A stretch of DNA of 64,000 nucleotides from Actinopolyspora lacussalsi (GTDB taxonomy: Bacteria; Actinomycetota; Actinomycetes; Mycobacteriales; Pseudonocardiaceae), in contig JAURUC010000001.1 in the NCBI GenBank assembly GCA_030803735.1, positions 1,063,501 to 1,127,500 on the forward strand. Direction: 5' to 3'. A model generated the notes under the pieces. The model saw nothing but the letters and a program-made list of their open reading frames with translations. It was not told the DNA's origin and did no database searches. The position numbers and the translations under genes are program-made. Shown piece after piece: positions 27,218-35,474 of this stretch (the stretch's first letter is position 1; each line of letters starts with the position of its first letter).

Positions 27218-28000
27218 GTGAACATCGAACTTTCCGAACAGGCGTTCCACCTCGCCTGGCAGCACTTCCGGCTCGGGACGAAGCCGCTCTCGCTGCACGT
27301 CCTGCCCGAGGGGCTCACCGAGTCGGAGCGGCGCGACGTCGAGCAGCGGAGCTGGGACGAGCTGCGTCGGCTCGGTTTCGGCGACCGGGACGCCGAGGAC
27401 GCCGTCTCCGGGGTGTTCTTCCCGCTGAACCGCTACCGGGCTTCCTTCGATCTGGTGTATCGCTACCTGTCCGAGGAGGGGGAACACCGCTGTACGGCGT
27501 TGGCCGCGAACGGCCCGGCCAGCTCGGCCCTGGCCGTCCGGGAGGACGGCGTGGTGCGCCTGCGCCAGCTGCGCACCGACGACGCGCCGCACCGGGCCGT
27601 GGTGGGTGTGCTCCCCGAGCCGAACCCCGGCCCGGGCAAGGCGGTCTCGGTGCCCAGCGACCAGCTCGACGCGGCGGCGGCCGAGGCTGGGGACTCCGAC
27701 CGGGCGATGTGCGAGGCGCTGCTGCGCCGCGGGGTGCGGCGCGACGACGCGAGCGCTCTGGTGGACATGGCGGGCGGTGAACGCGTGGGCTACGCCCAGT
27801 TCGGGGCCGCGCGGATGGACCGGCGCGGCAACCGTTCCAGGGCACCGATGGTGACCAACTGCTTCGCCACCAACAACGGGTGGTACCTGATGGAGGAAAC
27901 CATCCGCAGTGGGCGGGCGTGGACCACCTTCGCCCCGATCGACCGGAACCGGCTGGCGGAGCGGGTACGCGAGCTGGCCGGAACCATCGTGCCGGATTGA
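27218..28000 (+). CDS. ESX secretion-associated protein EspG family
   Basis: A 260-residue EspG-like protein. It starts NIELSEQAFHLAWQHFRLG, as EspG proteins of actinomycetes do, and has the beta-rich core (YRASFDLVYRYL, RCTALAANGP, VRLRQLRTD) and the C-terminal NNGWYLMEETIRSGRAWTTF. EspG proteins bind PPE substrates in the cytosol and keep them competent for ESX export. The GTG at 27218 is the natural N-terminus; the frame extends upstream only through the hairpin. Confidence 0.85.
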   Translation: MNIELSEQAFHLAWQHFRLGTKPLSLHVLPEGLTESERRDVEQRSWDELRRLGFGDRDAEDAVSGVFFPLNRYRASFDLVYRYLSEEGEHRCTALAANGPASSALAVREDGVVRLRQLRTDDAPHRAVVGVLPEPNPGPGKAVSVPSDQLDAAAAEAGDSDRAMCEALLRRGVRRDDASALVDMAGGERVGYAQFGAARMDRRGNRSRAPMVTNCFATNNGWYLMEETIRSGRAWTTFAPIDRNRLAERVRELAGTIVPD

Positions 28001-28105
28001 GCCGTCGAGCTTGCCCGCTCCGTCTCCGATGAGGACTCGATCGGGACGATCTCCCCGCTGCACCCGTTCCTGAAGTACCGGCATCGAGCGGGTGACGAAC
28101 AGCGA

Positions 28106-28336
28106 TCAGGGCTTGCCGACAACCACCTGTTCGGACAGGTTGACGGCGGCTTCCTGCAGGCCCGCACCGTGGAGTTCGTCCAGCCAGAACAGCGTGTCCA
28201 ACAGCTGTCGCAACTGGTCGCTGTCCACTCGCAGCACGCTCCCGTCCTGCCGGATCTCCAGTTCGTGCAGGCCCGGCATGCTCAGGTACACCGCTGCCGT
28301 ACCGCTGCCCGCTTCGACCAACCACTGCGCGCGCAT
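28106..28336 (-). CDS. Small conserved-looking protein divergent from the XRE regulator
   Basis: A 76-residue protein (starts MRAQWLVEAGSGTAAVYLSM) with a strong GGGAGGGG ribosome binding site. It is beta-strand-rich at the N-terminus and helical afterwards (DQLRQLLDTLFWLDEL). I recognise no named domain. Small genes like this often accompany XRE/DUF397 pairs in actinomycetes, so it may belong to that regulatory unit, which lies divergent to it. Confidence 0.6.
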   Translation of the reverse strand: MRAQWLVEAGSGTAAVYLSMPGLHELEIRQDGSVLRVDSDQLRQLLDTLFWLDELHGAGLQEAAVNLSEQVVVGKP

Positions 28337-28501
28337 CTGCCCCTCCCGAAAGTGACGGCTACCGAATCGATCATGTCGACAGGAAGGTTCGGCGAGTCCC
28401 CAGCGGTCACGCAACGACACTTTCGCGTGATCTCACTTCCTTGACCACTGGTCAACCGGTCAGGGTGCGAGCGAACAGTGACCGGCGAGGAAGGGTCGAG
28501 C

Positions 28502-29368
28502 ATGGAACGACGCAGCGGAATTCCGGCACGGGTCAGACGGGTCTCCGGTGAGCTGCGGGAACTGCGGGATCGCAACGGCCTCAGCGCCGCCGAGGTGTCG
28601 AGGTCGCTGGGGATCTCGATGAGCAAGCTCAGCAGGATGGAGACGGGAACCCGCGGGCTGGCCGCCGACGACGTCGCGGCGTTGCTGGGGCTCTACCGCG
28701 TACCCACCCAGCGGCGCGAGGAGATCCTCGCGCTGGTGCGCAACGGCACGGACCGCAACTGGTGGCAGGTGCAGCACGCCGCGCTGCCCGCGATGTGGCA
28801 GGACCTGATGCGGTTCGAGGCCGAGGCCACCGCGATCCACGGTTGGGAAACGCAGTTCATCCCGGGACTGCTGCAGACGGACGAGTACGCCGAGGCGGTC
28901 ATCCGGGGAACCACCCACGAGCTGCCGGAGCGCGAGGTCCAACGGCTGGTCGAGGCCCGCGTCGGCAGGCAGACCGTGCTGCTCGGCAGCCGCGCACCGC
29001 GATTGGAGGTGCTGCTGGACGAACCGGTGCTGCGCCGCCCGACCGCCGACCCCGGCGTGATGCGGCGGCAACTGCTGCGCCTGGCGGAGAGCAACCTGCG
29101 GCCGAACGTCACCGTCCGGGTGGTCCCGCAGCGGGCGGGGATCCACTCCGGCATGGAGGGACCGTTCGTGCTGCTGGACTTCCCGAAGCAGCCGAACCTG
29201 GTCTACCTGGAGCACCGGGGCAACAGCGCGTTCCTGGAGCAGCCCGAGCACGTCGACGCCGCGGAACGCTCCCTGCGGCGGTTGCGCGAACTCGCGCTCA
29301 CCCCGGATGATTCCGGCGAGATCATCGCTCACCTCGCCGACGAACCGGCCGAGCACGAGAAGGAGTGA
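28502..29368 (+). CDS. XRE family regulator with DUF5753 domain
   Basis: A 288-residue regulator. Residues ~15-75 are a helix-turn-helix (LSAAEVSRSLGISMSKLSRM) and the remainder is DUF5753 (IHGWETQFIPGLLQTDEYAE ... RPNVTVRVVPQRAGIHSGM ... FLEQPEHVDAAERSL). This is the WhiJ-like type found in many copies in actinomycetes, paired with DUF397 proteins and linked to developmental and antibiotic control in Streptomyces. The ATG at 28502 is used; an upstream GTG at 28478 is less likely. Confidence 0.88.
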   Translation: MERRSGIPARVRRVSGELRELRDRNGLSAAEVSRSLGISMSKLSRMETGTRGLAADDVAALLGLYRVPTQRREEILALVRNGTDRNWWQVQHAALPAMWQDLMRFEAEATAIHGWETQFIPGLLQTDEYAEAVIRGTTHELPEREVQRLVEARVGRQTVLLGSRAPRLEVLLDEPVLRRPTADPGVMRRQLLRLAESNLRPNVTVRVVPQRAGIHSGMEGPFVLLDFPKQPNLVYLEHRGNSAFLEQPEHVDAAERSLRRLRELALTPDDSGEIIAHLADEPAEHEKE

Positions 29369-29372
29369 ATCC

Positions 29373-29564
29373 GTGGCATCCGTGAAGCACTGGCGCAAGA
29401 GCAGCCGAAGCAGCAGCCAGGCGAACTGCGTGGAGATCGCCACCACCGAGCACGGGGTCGCCGCGCGGGACTCCAAGCGCCCGCACGGCGACTCACTGCT
29501 GTTCCCCCGCGCCCGGTGGAACGACTTCCTGCGCAGTCTCGCGTCGGACCGCGCCGGGAACTGA
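29373..29564 (+). CDS. DUF397 family protein
   Basis: A 63-residue DUF397 protein: WRKSSRSSSQANCVEIATTE then VAARDSKRPHGDSLLFPRARWNDF. These small proteins act as partners (putative antitoxin-like or anti-regulator proteins) of the adjacent XRE-DUF5753 regulators. The GTG start lies 4 bases after the regulator stop, with AAGGAG inside the preceding gene end, so the two are co-translated. Confidence 0.88.
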   Translation: MASVKHWRKSSRSSSQANCVEIATTEHGVAARDSKRPHGDSLLFPRARWNDFLRSLASDRAGN

Positions 29565-29566
29565 AC

Positions 29567-29640
29567 CGGCGATTTCGCGCGAAATCGCCGCGCCGGTGGG
29601 GGGCGGTGCCTCCAGCACGACGTAGATTTCGCGCGAAATC
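29567..29640. repeat. Pair of long palindromes with the core GATTTCGCGCGAAATC
   Basis: A perfect 24-bp palindrome at 29567-29590 and a perfect 16-bp palindrome with the identical core at 29625-29640. They lie between the convergent DUF397 and MFS genes. They may form bidirectional terminators, but the identical core makes a protein-binding site equally possible. Confidence 0.65.
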
Positions 29641-29693
29641 GACACCCCGACCGCGATCACCACACCGGCACGGCGGTCATTGAATCGGCGCGG

Positions 29694-31430
29694 TCACTGC
29701 TCGGTGACGGCCGTATTCGACCTCTCGTCGGCCCGCCCAGAATTCTCGTTGACGCTCTCCGACTTCTCGTTGGCGCTGTCCGGTTCCTCGGCCGCGCTCC
29801 GCTCCGTCTCGGACGAGGCCCGCACCTCGGCCGCCTCGGTGCGTTGCTTCTTGCCGGGCAGGAAGAACCACGCCACCAGCGCGGCCACCGCGATCAGTCC
29901 CGCCGAGGCCAGGTACGCGGTCTGCGAGGCGTTCATCCAGGCCACCGAGACCTCATCGGCGAGCCGCTGCCCGCTTGCGCCCAACGACTCGGCGACCATC
30001 ATGCCGCCGGGCAGCGATTCCTCGGCGGTCTGCCGCAGCTGCTCGGGCAGCCCGGTCAGCGAGTCCGAGATCCGTGCGGCATAGCTACCTCCCAGCACGC
30101 TGCCGAGTACGGCGACACCCAACGACGCCCCCACCTCGCGGGTGACGTCGTTGGTGGCCGAGCCCATCCCCGCGCGCTCACGGGGCACGTTGGCCATCAG
30201 CTGATCGGTGGCAGGCGCCATCGCAAGCGACATCCCCGCCGCCGTGCACGACAGCGGCAGCAGGATCTGCCAGTAGCCGGAGTCGACGGTCAACGTGCTG
30301 AGCCCGACCATGCCCAACGCCGCCAGCAGAAGTCCGACGGAGATGGTGTTACGCGGACCGAACCTGTCCACGATCCTGGAGACCTGCGGCGCGATGAGCA
30401 TCATCATCACCGACATGGGCAGCATCGCGGTGGAAGCCATCAGCGGCGAGTAGCCGAACACGAGTTGCAGGGTCTGGCTCAGCGCGAAGAACACGCCGAT
30501 CATCGCGAAGAACACCAGCGTCAACGCCACCGCCGAAGCGGAGAAACCACGGCTGCGGAACAACCGGACGTCCAGCATCGGATCGGCCACCCGGCGCTCC
30601 CAGAGCGCGAACAACGCCAGCAGCACCAGGCCAACAGCCACCAGAGAAAGCGTGCGCGGTGACAGCCAGCCGACGTACTGCGCCTCGATCAGCGCGTAGA
30701 CGGCGATCGTGATCCCGGCGGTGGACAGCAGCGCCCCCAGCAGGTCCAGCCCGCCGTGTCCCCCCTCGGTTCCGGTGTGCGACGGGATGTAGCGGACACC
30801 GGCGATCACGCCGATGACGACCACCGGCACATTGATCACGAACACCGATTCCCAGGAGAAGTACTGCAACAGCACACCGGCGATGACCGGTCCCGCGGCG
30901 CTGCCCGCGCCGGAGACGGCGGCCCAGATCCCGACCGCCTTGGTACGCTCCCCACTGGGGAAGACACTGGTCAGAATGGACAGCGTCACCGGCATGATCA
31001 TGGCGCCACCCACACCGAGCAGGGCCCGTGCGGCGATCATCTCGGTGCTGGATCCCACGAACAGCCACACGTAGACCGACACCAGGCCGAACAGCACCAT
31101 CCCGGCCTGCAGCATCCACTTGCGCCCGTAGCGGTCCGCTATCGAGGAGGTGGTGAACAGCAGACCGGCGAACACCAGCGCGTAGGCGTCCGAGAACCAC
31201 TGCTGCGCCGAGGTCGAGGCTCCCAACGCACGGGAGAGCTGGGGTAACGCGACGCTGAGCGAGGTGTTCGCGAGCATCGTGGCCGACAACGCCAGACACA
31301 GCACGAGCAGGGTCGCCCACCTGCGGCGGTAGACCCGCACGTCGATGCCCTCGGCCAGGGCACCCTCCTCTCCTTTGTCGGGTGTCGTCGCAGCACCCGT
31401 CGCCCCGTGGCGGGCGTCACCGTCGGACAT
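29694..31430 (-). CDS. MFS drug transporter, DHA2 (EmrB/QacA) family
   Basis: A 578-residue transporter with 14 predicted spans. Landmarks are DAYALVFAGLLFTTSSIADR (motif A region DRYGRK), ARALLGVGGAMIMPVTLSIL (motif B), and AVSGAGSAAGPVIAGVLL (antiporter motif C). It exports toxic compounds by proton antiport. A long charged C-terminal tail (about 50 residues) is rich in Glu and Ser. AAGGAGA precedes the start at 31430. A TetR gene is divergent with palindromes between, so expression is probably drug-inducible. Confidence 0.88.
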   Translation of the reverse strand: MSDGDARHGATGAATTPDKGEEGALAEGIDVRVYRRRWATLLVLCLALSATMLANTSLSVALPQLSRALGASTSAQQWFSDAYALVFAGLLFTTSSIADRYGRKWMLQAGMVLFGLVSVYVWLFVGSSTEMIAARALLGVGGAMIMPVTLSILTSVFPSGERTKAVGIWAAVSGAGSAAGPVIAGVLLQYFSWESVFVINVPVVVIGVIAGVRYIPSHTGTEGGHGGLDLLGALLSTAGITIAVYALIEAQYVGWLSPRTLSLVAVGLVLLALFALWERRVADPMLDVRLFRSRGFSASAVALTLVFFAMIGVFFALSQTLQLVFGYSPLMASTAMLPMSVMMMLIAPQVSRIVDRFGPRNTISVGLLLAALGMVGLSTLTVDSGYWQILLPLSCTAAGMSLAMAPATDQLMANVPRERAGMGSATNDVTREVGASLGVAVLGSVLGGSYAARISDSLTGLPEQLRQTAEESLPGGMMVAESLGASGQRLADEVSVAWMNASQTAYLASAGLIAVAALVAWFFLPGKKQRTEAAEVRASSETERSAAEEPDSANEKSESVNENSGRADERSNTAVTEQ

Positions 31431-31458
31431 GCGTGTCTCCTTTCCCCGCCCACAGAAT

Positions 31459-31490
31459 ATGGCAGTACTGCCATTTGTCATCGGTGACAA
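31459..31490. promoter_or_regulatory. TetR operator candidates between the MFS and TetR genes
   Basis: ATGGCAGTACTGCCAT (31459-31474) is a perfect 16-bp palindrome. It is followed directly by TTGTCA-tcgg-TGACAA (31475-31490). They lie in the 105-bp divergent region and are the expected binding place of the adjacent TetR. Confidence 0.6.
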
Positions 31491-31535
31491 CGGGCACAGT
31501 TGACGCTGAACTGCGATTTCGAGGAGCCTGATGCC

Positions 31536-32189
31536 ATGACCAGCGTTGCGGTGGATCCGACCGACGAAACGGAGGGCCAGGGCAGGCGAGCCGTCAAGGC
31601 GGCCAGAACCCGAGCGGGCATCGAGTCCGCGGCCCTGAAACTGTTCCGCGAACAGGGCTTCGAGGCCACGACCGTGGAACAGATAGCCCGTGCCGCCGAC
31701 ATCGCCCCCAGGACGTTCTTCCGATACTTCCCCAGCAAGGACGCCGTGCTGTTCGGCGACCTCGGCAACGAACTCGAATACGTGCGCGAGGCGCTGAACG
31801 CGCGCGGCTCAGGGGAACACCCGATGCGCGCGCTGGCGACGTCGATGCTCGACGCGGCCGACCGCATGGAGGCCGACCGCGAACAGCACCTGATGCGCGC
31901 CGAACTGCTGCAGGTGCTGGAATCCACCGGCCAGTACGAGATGTATCTGATGCGGCAGCGCTGGATGCAGGACATGACCGAGCTGGTGGCCGAGCACATC
32001 GAAGCCGATCCCAGTTGCGACCCTCGTCCCGGCGCGTGGTCGATGACCATGGTCTCGTGCTTCGGTTCCGCGATGCACGCCTGGCTGACCCGGCGGGACG
32101 GCACCACGCTGCGGGAGATCCTCGTGGACGTGCTCAACAGCACCAACGAAGGGCTCTGCCAGGTCACCGGGAAGGGCGCCGCGGACTGA
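31536..32189 (+). CDS. TetR family transcriptional regulator
   Basis: A 217-residue TetR regulator. The HTH is RAGIESAALKLFREQGFEAT then TVEQIARAADIAPRTFFRYF. The C-terminal domain (HPMRALATSMLDAADRMEAD ...) resembles that of regulators controlling efflux pumps. It starts at 31536 with GAGGAG 9 bases upstream. It is the likely repressor of the divergent MFS exporter; the inducer is unknown. Confidence 0.88.
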   Translation: MTSVAVDPTDETEGQGRRAVKAARTRAGIESAALKLFREQGFEATTVEQIARAADIAPRTFFRYFPSKDAVLFGDLGNELEYVREALNARGSGEHPMRALATSMLDAADRMEADREQHLMRAELLQVLESTGQYEMYLMRQRWMQDMTELVAEHIEADPSCDPRPGAWSMTMVSCFGSAMHAWLTRRDGTTLREILVDVLNSTNEGLCQVTGKGAAD

Positions 32190-32256
32190 GCGACTGCCTC
32201 CGCACGTGTTCGACCACTACGTGATCACGCGCGGTGGAGCGAGCAGGTGTGCGTGA

Positions 32257-33273
32257 TCAGCGGACCGTGACGGCGTTCTCCTCGGCGCTGATCAGCCTTC
32301 CGATCACCGGGGCGTTCGGCAGCTCCCCCGCGACGAGCAGTCCCCCGGAGGTCTGCGCGTCGGCCAGCAGCAGCGCTTCGTTCTCGTCCACGCGGGAGAG
32401 ATCGGTGCACTCGCCCACCCAGCGCAGGTTGCGGCGTGTCCCACCGCTGACGTACCCGTCGCGGACCGCCTCACGTGCTCCGTCCAGATAGGGAACAGCA
32501 CCCGAGTCCAACACCGCGGAGACACCGCTGGCACGGGTGAGTTCGCGCAGGTGCCCGAGCAGCCCGAACCCCGTGACGTCGGTGGCGCACTCGGCACCCA
32601 CCGCCAGCGCGTCCCGCGCCGCCGTGTCGTTGAGGGTCGTCATCGCCTCGACCGCCTGCGGGAAAACCTCTCCGGTGGCCTTGTGCCGGGTGTTGAGCAC
32701 CCCGATGCCGAGCGGTTTGGTCAACGACAGCGGAGCACCGGGGGTTCCGGCGTCGTCGCGCAGCAGCCGAGTGGCAGCCGCCGTACCGGTCACCGCCATG
32801 CCGTACTTCGGCTCGGGATCGTCGAGGCTGTGTCCACCACCCACCGGGCACCCCGCGAGTTCCGCGACATCAGCACCACCGCGCAGCACCCGTTCGGCCA
32901 GTTCCATCGGCAACGAATCACGTGGCCAGCCGAGCAGGTTCAACGCCACCAGCGGACGCGCCCCCATCGCGTAGACGTCGGACAGCGCGTTGGCCGCCGC
33001 GATCCGGCCCCAGTCGTAGGGGTCGTCGACCACAGGAGTGAAGAAATCAGCCGTGGCCACGATCGCGGTGTCGCCGTGCAGCCGCACCACGGCGGCGTCG
33101 TCCCCGGCACCGATCAGCACCTCACCGCCCGCCGGAGCGCCGCCGCCGGAAAGCCCGGCACCGGTGACCATGGACTCCAGTTCGCCGGCGGGGATCTTGC
33201 AAGCGCAGCCGCCACCGTGCGCGTACCGTGTCAGGCGGTGGTTTTCGGTCGTGACGGTCCCGGCATCGGTCAT
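32257..33273 (-). CDS. selD: Selenide, water dikinase SelD
   Basis: A 338-residue selenophosphate synthetase, which makes selenophosphate from selenide and ATP for Sec-tRNA synthesis. The N-terminal active-site loop reads HGGGCACKIP, with cysteine (not selenocysteine) at the catalytic place and the essential lysine next to it. The AIR-synthase-like core is clear (IGAGDDAAVV, TADFFTPVVDDPYDWGRIAA, GGHSLDDPEPKYG, CATDVTGFGLLGH, DAQTSGGLL). It is divergent from the tRNA-Sec gene, 61 bp apart. Confidence 0.95.
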   Translation of the reverse strand: MTDAGTVTTENHRLTRYAHGGGCACKIPAGELESMVTGAGLSGGGAPAGGEVLIGAGDDAAVVRLHGDTAIVATADFFTPVVDDPYDWGRIAAANALSDVYAMGARPLVALNLLGWPRDSLPMELAERVLRGGADVAELAGCPVGGGHSLDDPEPKYGMAVTGTAAATRLLRDDAGTPGAPLSLTKPLGIGVLNTRHKATGEVFPQAVEAMTTLNDTAARDALAVGAECATDVTGFGLLGHLRELTRASGVSAVLDSGAVPYLDGAREAVRDGYVSGGTRRNLRWVGECTDLSRVDENEALLLADAQTSGGLLVAGELPNAPVIGRLISAEENAVTVR

Positions 33274-33334
33274 GCCCCGAAGCTAGTCCACGGGGTGGAC
33301 AACGGCATGGCGGAACACGCGGGACGGCGGCACT

Positions 33335-33430
33335 GGAGGCGTAAGGGTGCCTGGTGGCCCCCGCGGTCTTCAAAACCGACGTGGCCGAGCAACTCGGTCA
33401 GGCGGGTTCGATTCCCGTCCGCCTCCGCCA
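33335..33430 (+). tRNA. selC: tRNA-Sec (anticodon UCA)
   Basis: A 96-base selenocysteine tRNA. The acceptor arm GGAGGCG pairs with CGCCTCC, followed by the discriminator G and an encoded CCA. The anticodon loop CTTCAAA has TCA at 33370-33372. The extra-long variable arm pairs GGCCGAG with CTCGGTC over a 3-base loop, and the T arm is GCGGG-TTCGATT-CCCGT. The extended acceptor and long variable arm are diagnostic. The encoded CCA end and size match other bacterial tRNA-Sec genes. Confidence 0.96.
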
Positions 33431-33964
33431 CGCACCCAGCCTGCGCCACCAGGTGCGCGGCCCGGAACGACCACCACCTCCGGTCGAGGCCGGTTCGGTT
33501 GTCCCGTCGGTGTCGGCACGCTCGGCCGAGGACGAAGCGGACTGGGCCTCGGCCTCGGCTACGGCGGCACGCCGGTCACGCCAGCGGCGCACGACCTCCT
33601 CGACGTCCACGGGTGCGACCTTGACGCGTGGACCGCTGGGAGCCCGCAGCCACTCGGCGATGCGCAGGTTGAGCTCACCGACCTGCTCACGCACCGCCTG
33701 CTCGGAACGCAACTCGGCCACGGTGTCCGGAAGCCGGTCGATCTCCTTGCGCAACTGCACGGCGGGCGGCAGCAGTGCCTCGGTGGACAGTCCCTCCCGC
33801 TCGACGTACTTCTTGACCCAGGACAGTTCGCTCTCGTTGCCGAGATCCGGCAGCGGCTTGCCGGTTCCGGGCAGGTCGTCGAGCTCCCCGCGCTCCCTGG
33901 CGGTGCGAATCTGACGATCGATCCAGGTCTCGAAGTCCATCCCCGGCGGTCTCCGTTCGGTCAT
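33398..33964 (-). CDS. DUF1992 (DnaJ homologue subfamily C member 28-like) protein
   Basis: A 188-residue protein. The N-terminal domain is clear DUF1992: FETWIDRQIRTARERGELDD, then LPGTGKPLPDLGNESELSWV. The rest is charged and helical, ending in a basic, tryptophan-containing tail. Function is not established; eukaryotic relatives occur in DnaJC28. The last 33 bases lie antisense over the 3' half of the tRNA-Sec gene, so the tail sequence is partly dictated by the tRNA. It starts at 33964. Confidence 0.8.
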   Translation of the reverse strand: MTERRPPGMDFETWIDRQIRTARERGELDDLPGTGKPLPDLGNESELSWVKKYVEREGLSTEALLPPAVQLRKEIDRLPDTVAELRSEQAVREQVGELNLRIAEWLRAPSGPRVKVAPVDVEEVVRRWRDRRAAVAEAEAQSASSSAERADTDGTTEPASTGGGGRSGPRTWWRRLGAWRRRTGIEPA

Positions 33965-34040
33965 GACCCGATTGTGCACCGGCATCTCCTTGCGGATCAT
34001 CCGTTGGCTCGGTGTCTCGCGAGTGTTTCCTGTTGTGGAT

Positions 34041-34067
34041 TTATTTCGATTAACACTGAAACAACAG
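34041..34067 (+). repeat. Dispersed AT-rich repeat, copy C
   Basis: The core TTATTTCGATTAACACTGAA plus ACAACAG matches copy B at 24 of 27 positions and has the same orientation. It lies between the divergent DUF1992 and selA genes. CTGTTGT and ACAACAG bracket it as an inverted repeat. A TTTCAATTGAAA palindrome follows. Confidence 0.6.
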
Positions 34068-34148
34068 AGTATTTCAATTGAAAAATACATCCGACGTGCC
34101 AGCGCACGAAGCCGAACGAACACTCCCCCGCTGCGTATCGTCACGAAC

Positions 34149-35474
34149 GTGGACGAGCGGCGGAACATCCCTGCCACGGACCGGGTGCTCGAGGAGCCCC
34201 GGATGGCCGCGGCCGTCGAGCGCTTCGGCCGGGAACGGGTGAAACGCGCCGTCCATGACGCACAGCGACGCGCTCGGGCCCGTGAGATCCCCGCCGATCA
34301 GGTGACTGAGAAAGCGGCGGCGAACCTGCCCACCTCGACCGGCGGGCTGTGCCCGGTGCTCAACGCCACAGGCGTACTGCTGCACACCAACCTGGGCCGC
34401 GCTCCCCTCTCGGAGGCCGCGGTGCTGGCCCTGCGGGAAGCCGCGGGAACCTGCGACGTCGAGCTGGACGTCCACACCGGTCAGCGTGGCCGTCGCGGGG
34501 CGAACGTCACACGCGGCCTGCTCGACGCGGTCCCCGAGGCGGAGAGCGCACACGTGGTGGGAAACGGGGCGGCCGCACTCACGCTGGCCGCCACCGCCCT
34601 GGCAGCGGGCCGTGAGATCGTGCTGGCACGGAGCGAGATGGTCGAGATCGGCGCCGGATTCCGCATCCCCGACCTGTTGTGCTCCACCGGCGCGGGACTG
34701 CGCGAGGTCGGCACTACCAACCGTGTCGAGCTCGCCGACTACCGAGCGGCGATCGGGGCGGAAACCGGATTCGTGCTCAAGGTGCACCCGTCCAACTTCG
34801 TGATCAGCGGCTTCACCTCCGCCGTCGAGCCGGGCGAACTCCGCGAGCTGGACGCTCCGCTGGTCGTCGACATCGGATCCGGACTGCTGGAACCGCACCC
34901 CAGGCTGCCGGACGAGCCCGACGCGCGCGGCACGCTGCGGGCGGGAGCGGATCTGGTGGTGGCCAGCTGTGACAAGCTGCTCGGCGGTCCGCAGGCCGGG
35001 CTGCTGCTCGGCAGGGCAGCTATCGTCGACAAGCTCCGGAGACATCCGCTGGCCCGTGCGCTGCGCCCCGACAAGCTCACCCTGGCCGCGCTGCACGCCA
35101 CGCTGCACGGACCTCCCACACCGACCGCGCGTGCGCTGGAGCGCTCGCGGCGGGAACTGCGTGCCCGCGCCGAACGGATCGCGGAGTCCTCGCGGGCAGC
35201 GGGAGTGGCGGCGACGGCGGCGGAGACCACCGCGGGCATCGGTGGTGGTGGAGCACCGGGAGTGGAGCTGCCCAGCGCGGCCGTCGTGCTGCCCGAGCAC
35301 TGGTCCGAACGACTGCGCCGCACCGTGCCACCGGTGCTGACCAGGATCGAACGGGGGAACTGCCTGGTCGACCTGTTCGCGCTGGCCCCGGAGCGGGACG
35401 AGGAACTGGTCGAGGCGATTCGCCGGGGTGCGCGGGCGACGGATCCGCTCGTGGGAGGCGCGTCATGCGAGTGA
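34149..35474 (+). CDS. selA: L-seryl-tRNA(Sec) selenium transferase SelA
   Basis: A 441-residue PLP enzyme that converts seryl-tRNA-Sec to selenocysteyl-tRNA-Sec with selenophosphate. Visible family segments are VLNATGVLLHTNLGRAPL, the VGNGAAALTLAATALAAG fold region, LKVHPSNFVISGF, and VVASCDKLLGGPQAGLLLG with the PLP-binding lysine. A GTG start at 34149 is used; the frame is open further upstream through the AT-rich repeat, which is not coding. It overlaps selB by 10 bases, so the two are coupled. Confidence 0.95.
   Translation: MDERRNIPATDRVLEEPRMAAAVERFGRERVKRAVHDAQRRARAREIPADQVTEKAAANLPTSTGGLCPVLNATGVLLHTNLGRAPLSEAAVLALREAAGTCDVELDVHTGQRGRRGANVTRGLLDAVPEAESAHVVGNGAAALTLAATALAAGREIVLARSEMVEIGAGFRIPDLLCSTGAGLREVGTTNRVELADYRAAIGAETGFVLKVHPSNFVISGFTSAVEPGELRELDAPLVVDIGSGLLEPHPRLPDEPDARGTLRAGADLVVASCDKLLGGPQAGLLLGRAAIVDKLRRHPLARALRPDKLTLAALHATLHGPPTPTARALERSRRELRARAERIAESSRAAGVAATAAETTAGIGGGGAPGVELPSAAVVLPEHWSERLRRTVPPVLTRIERGNCLVDLFALAPERDEELVEAIRRGARATDPLVGGASCE

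Noticed and set aside
29567..29640. Palindromes considered as ParB parS sites
   Set aside because: The centre is GCGC rather than ACGT and the flanks differ from TGTTTCACGTGAAACA, so they are not canonical parS.
33963..34148. Upstream extension of SelA by about 60 codons
   Set aside because: The extension reads through the AT-rich dispersed repeat and has no SelA similarity.
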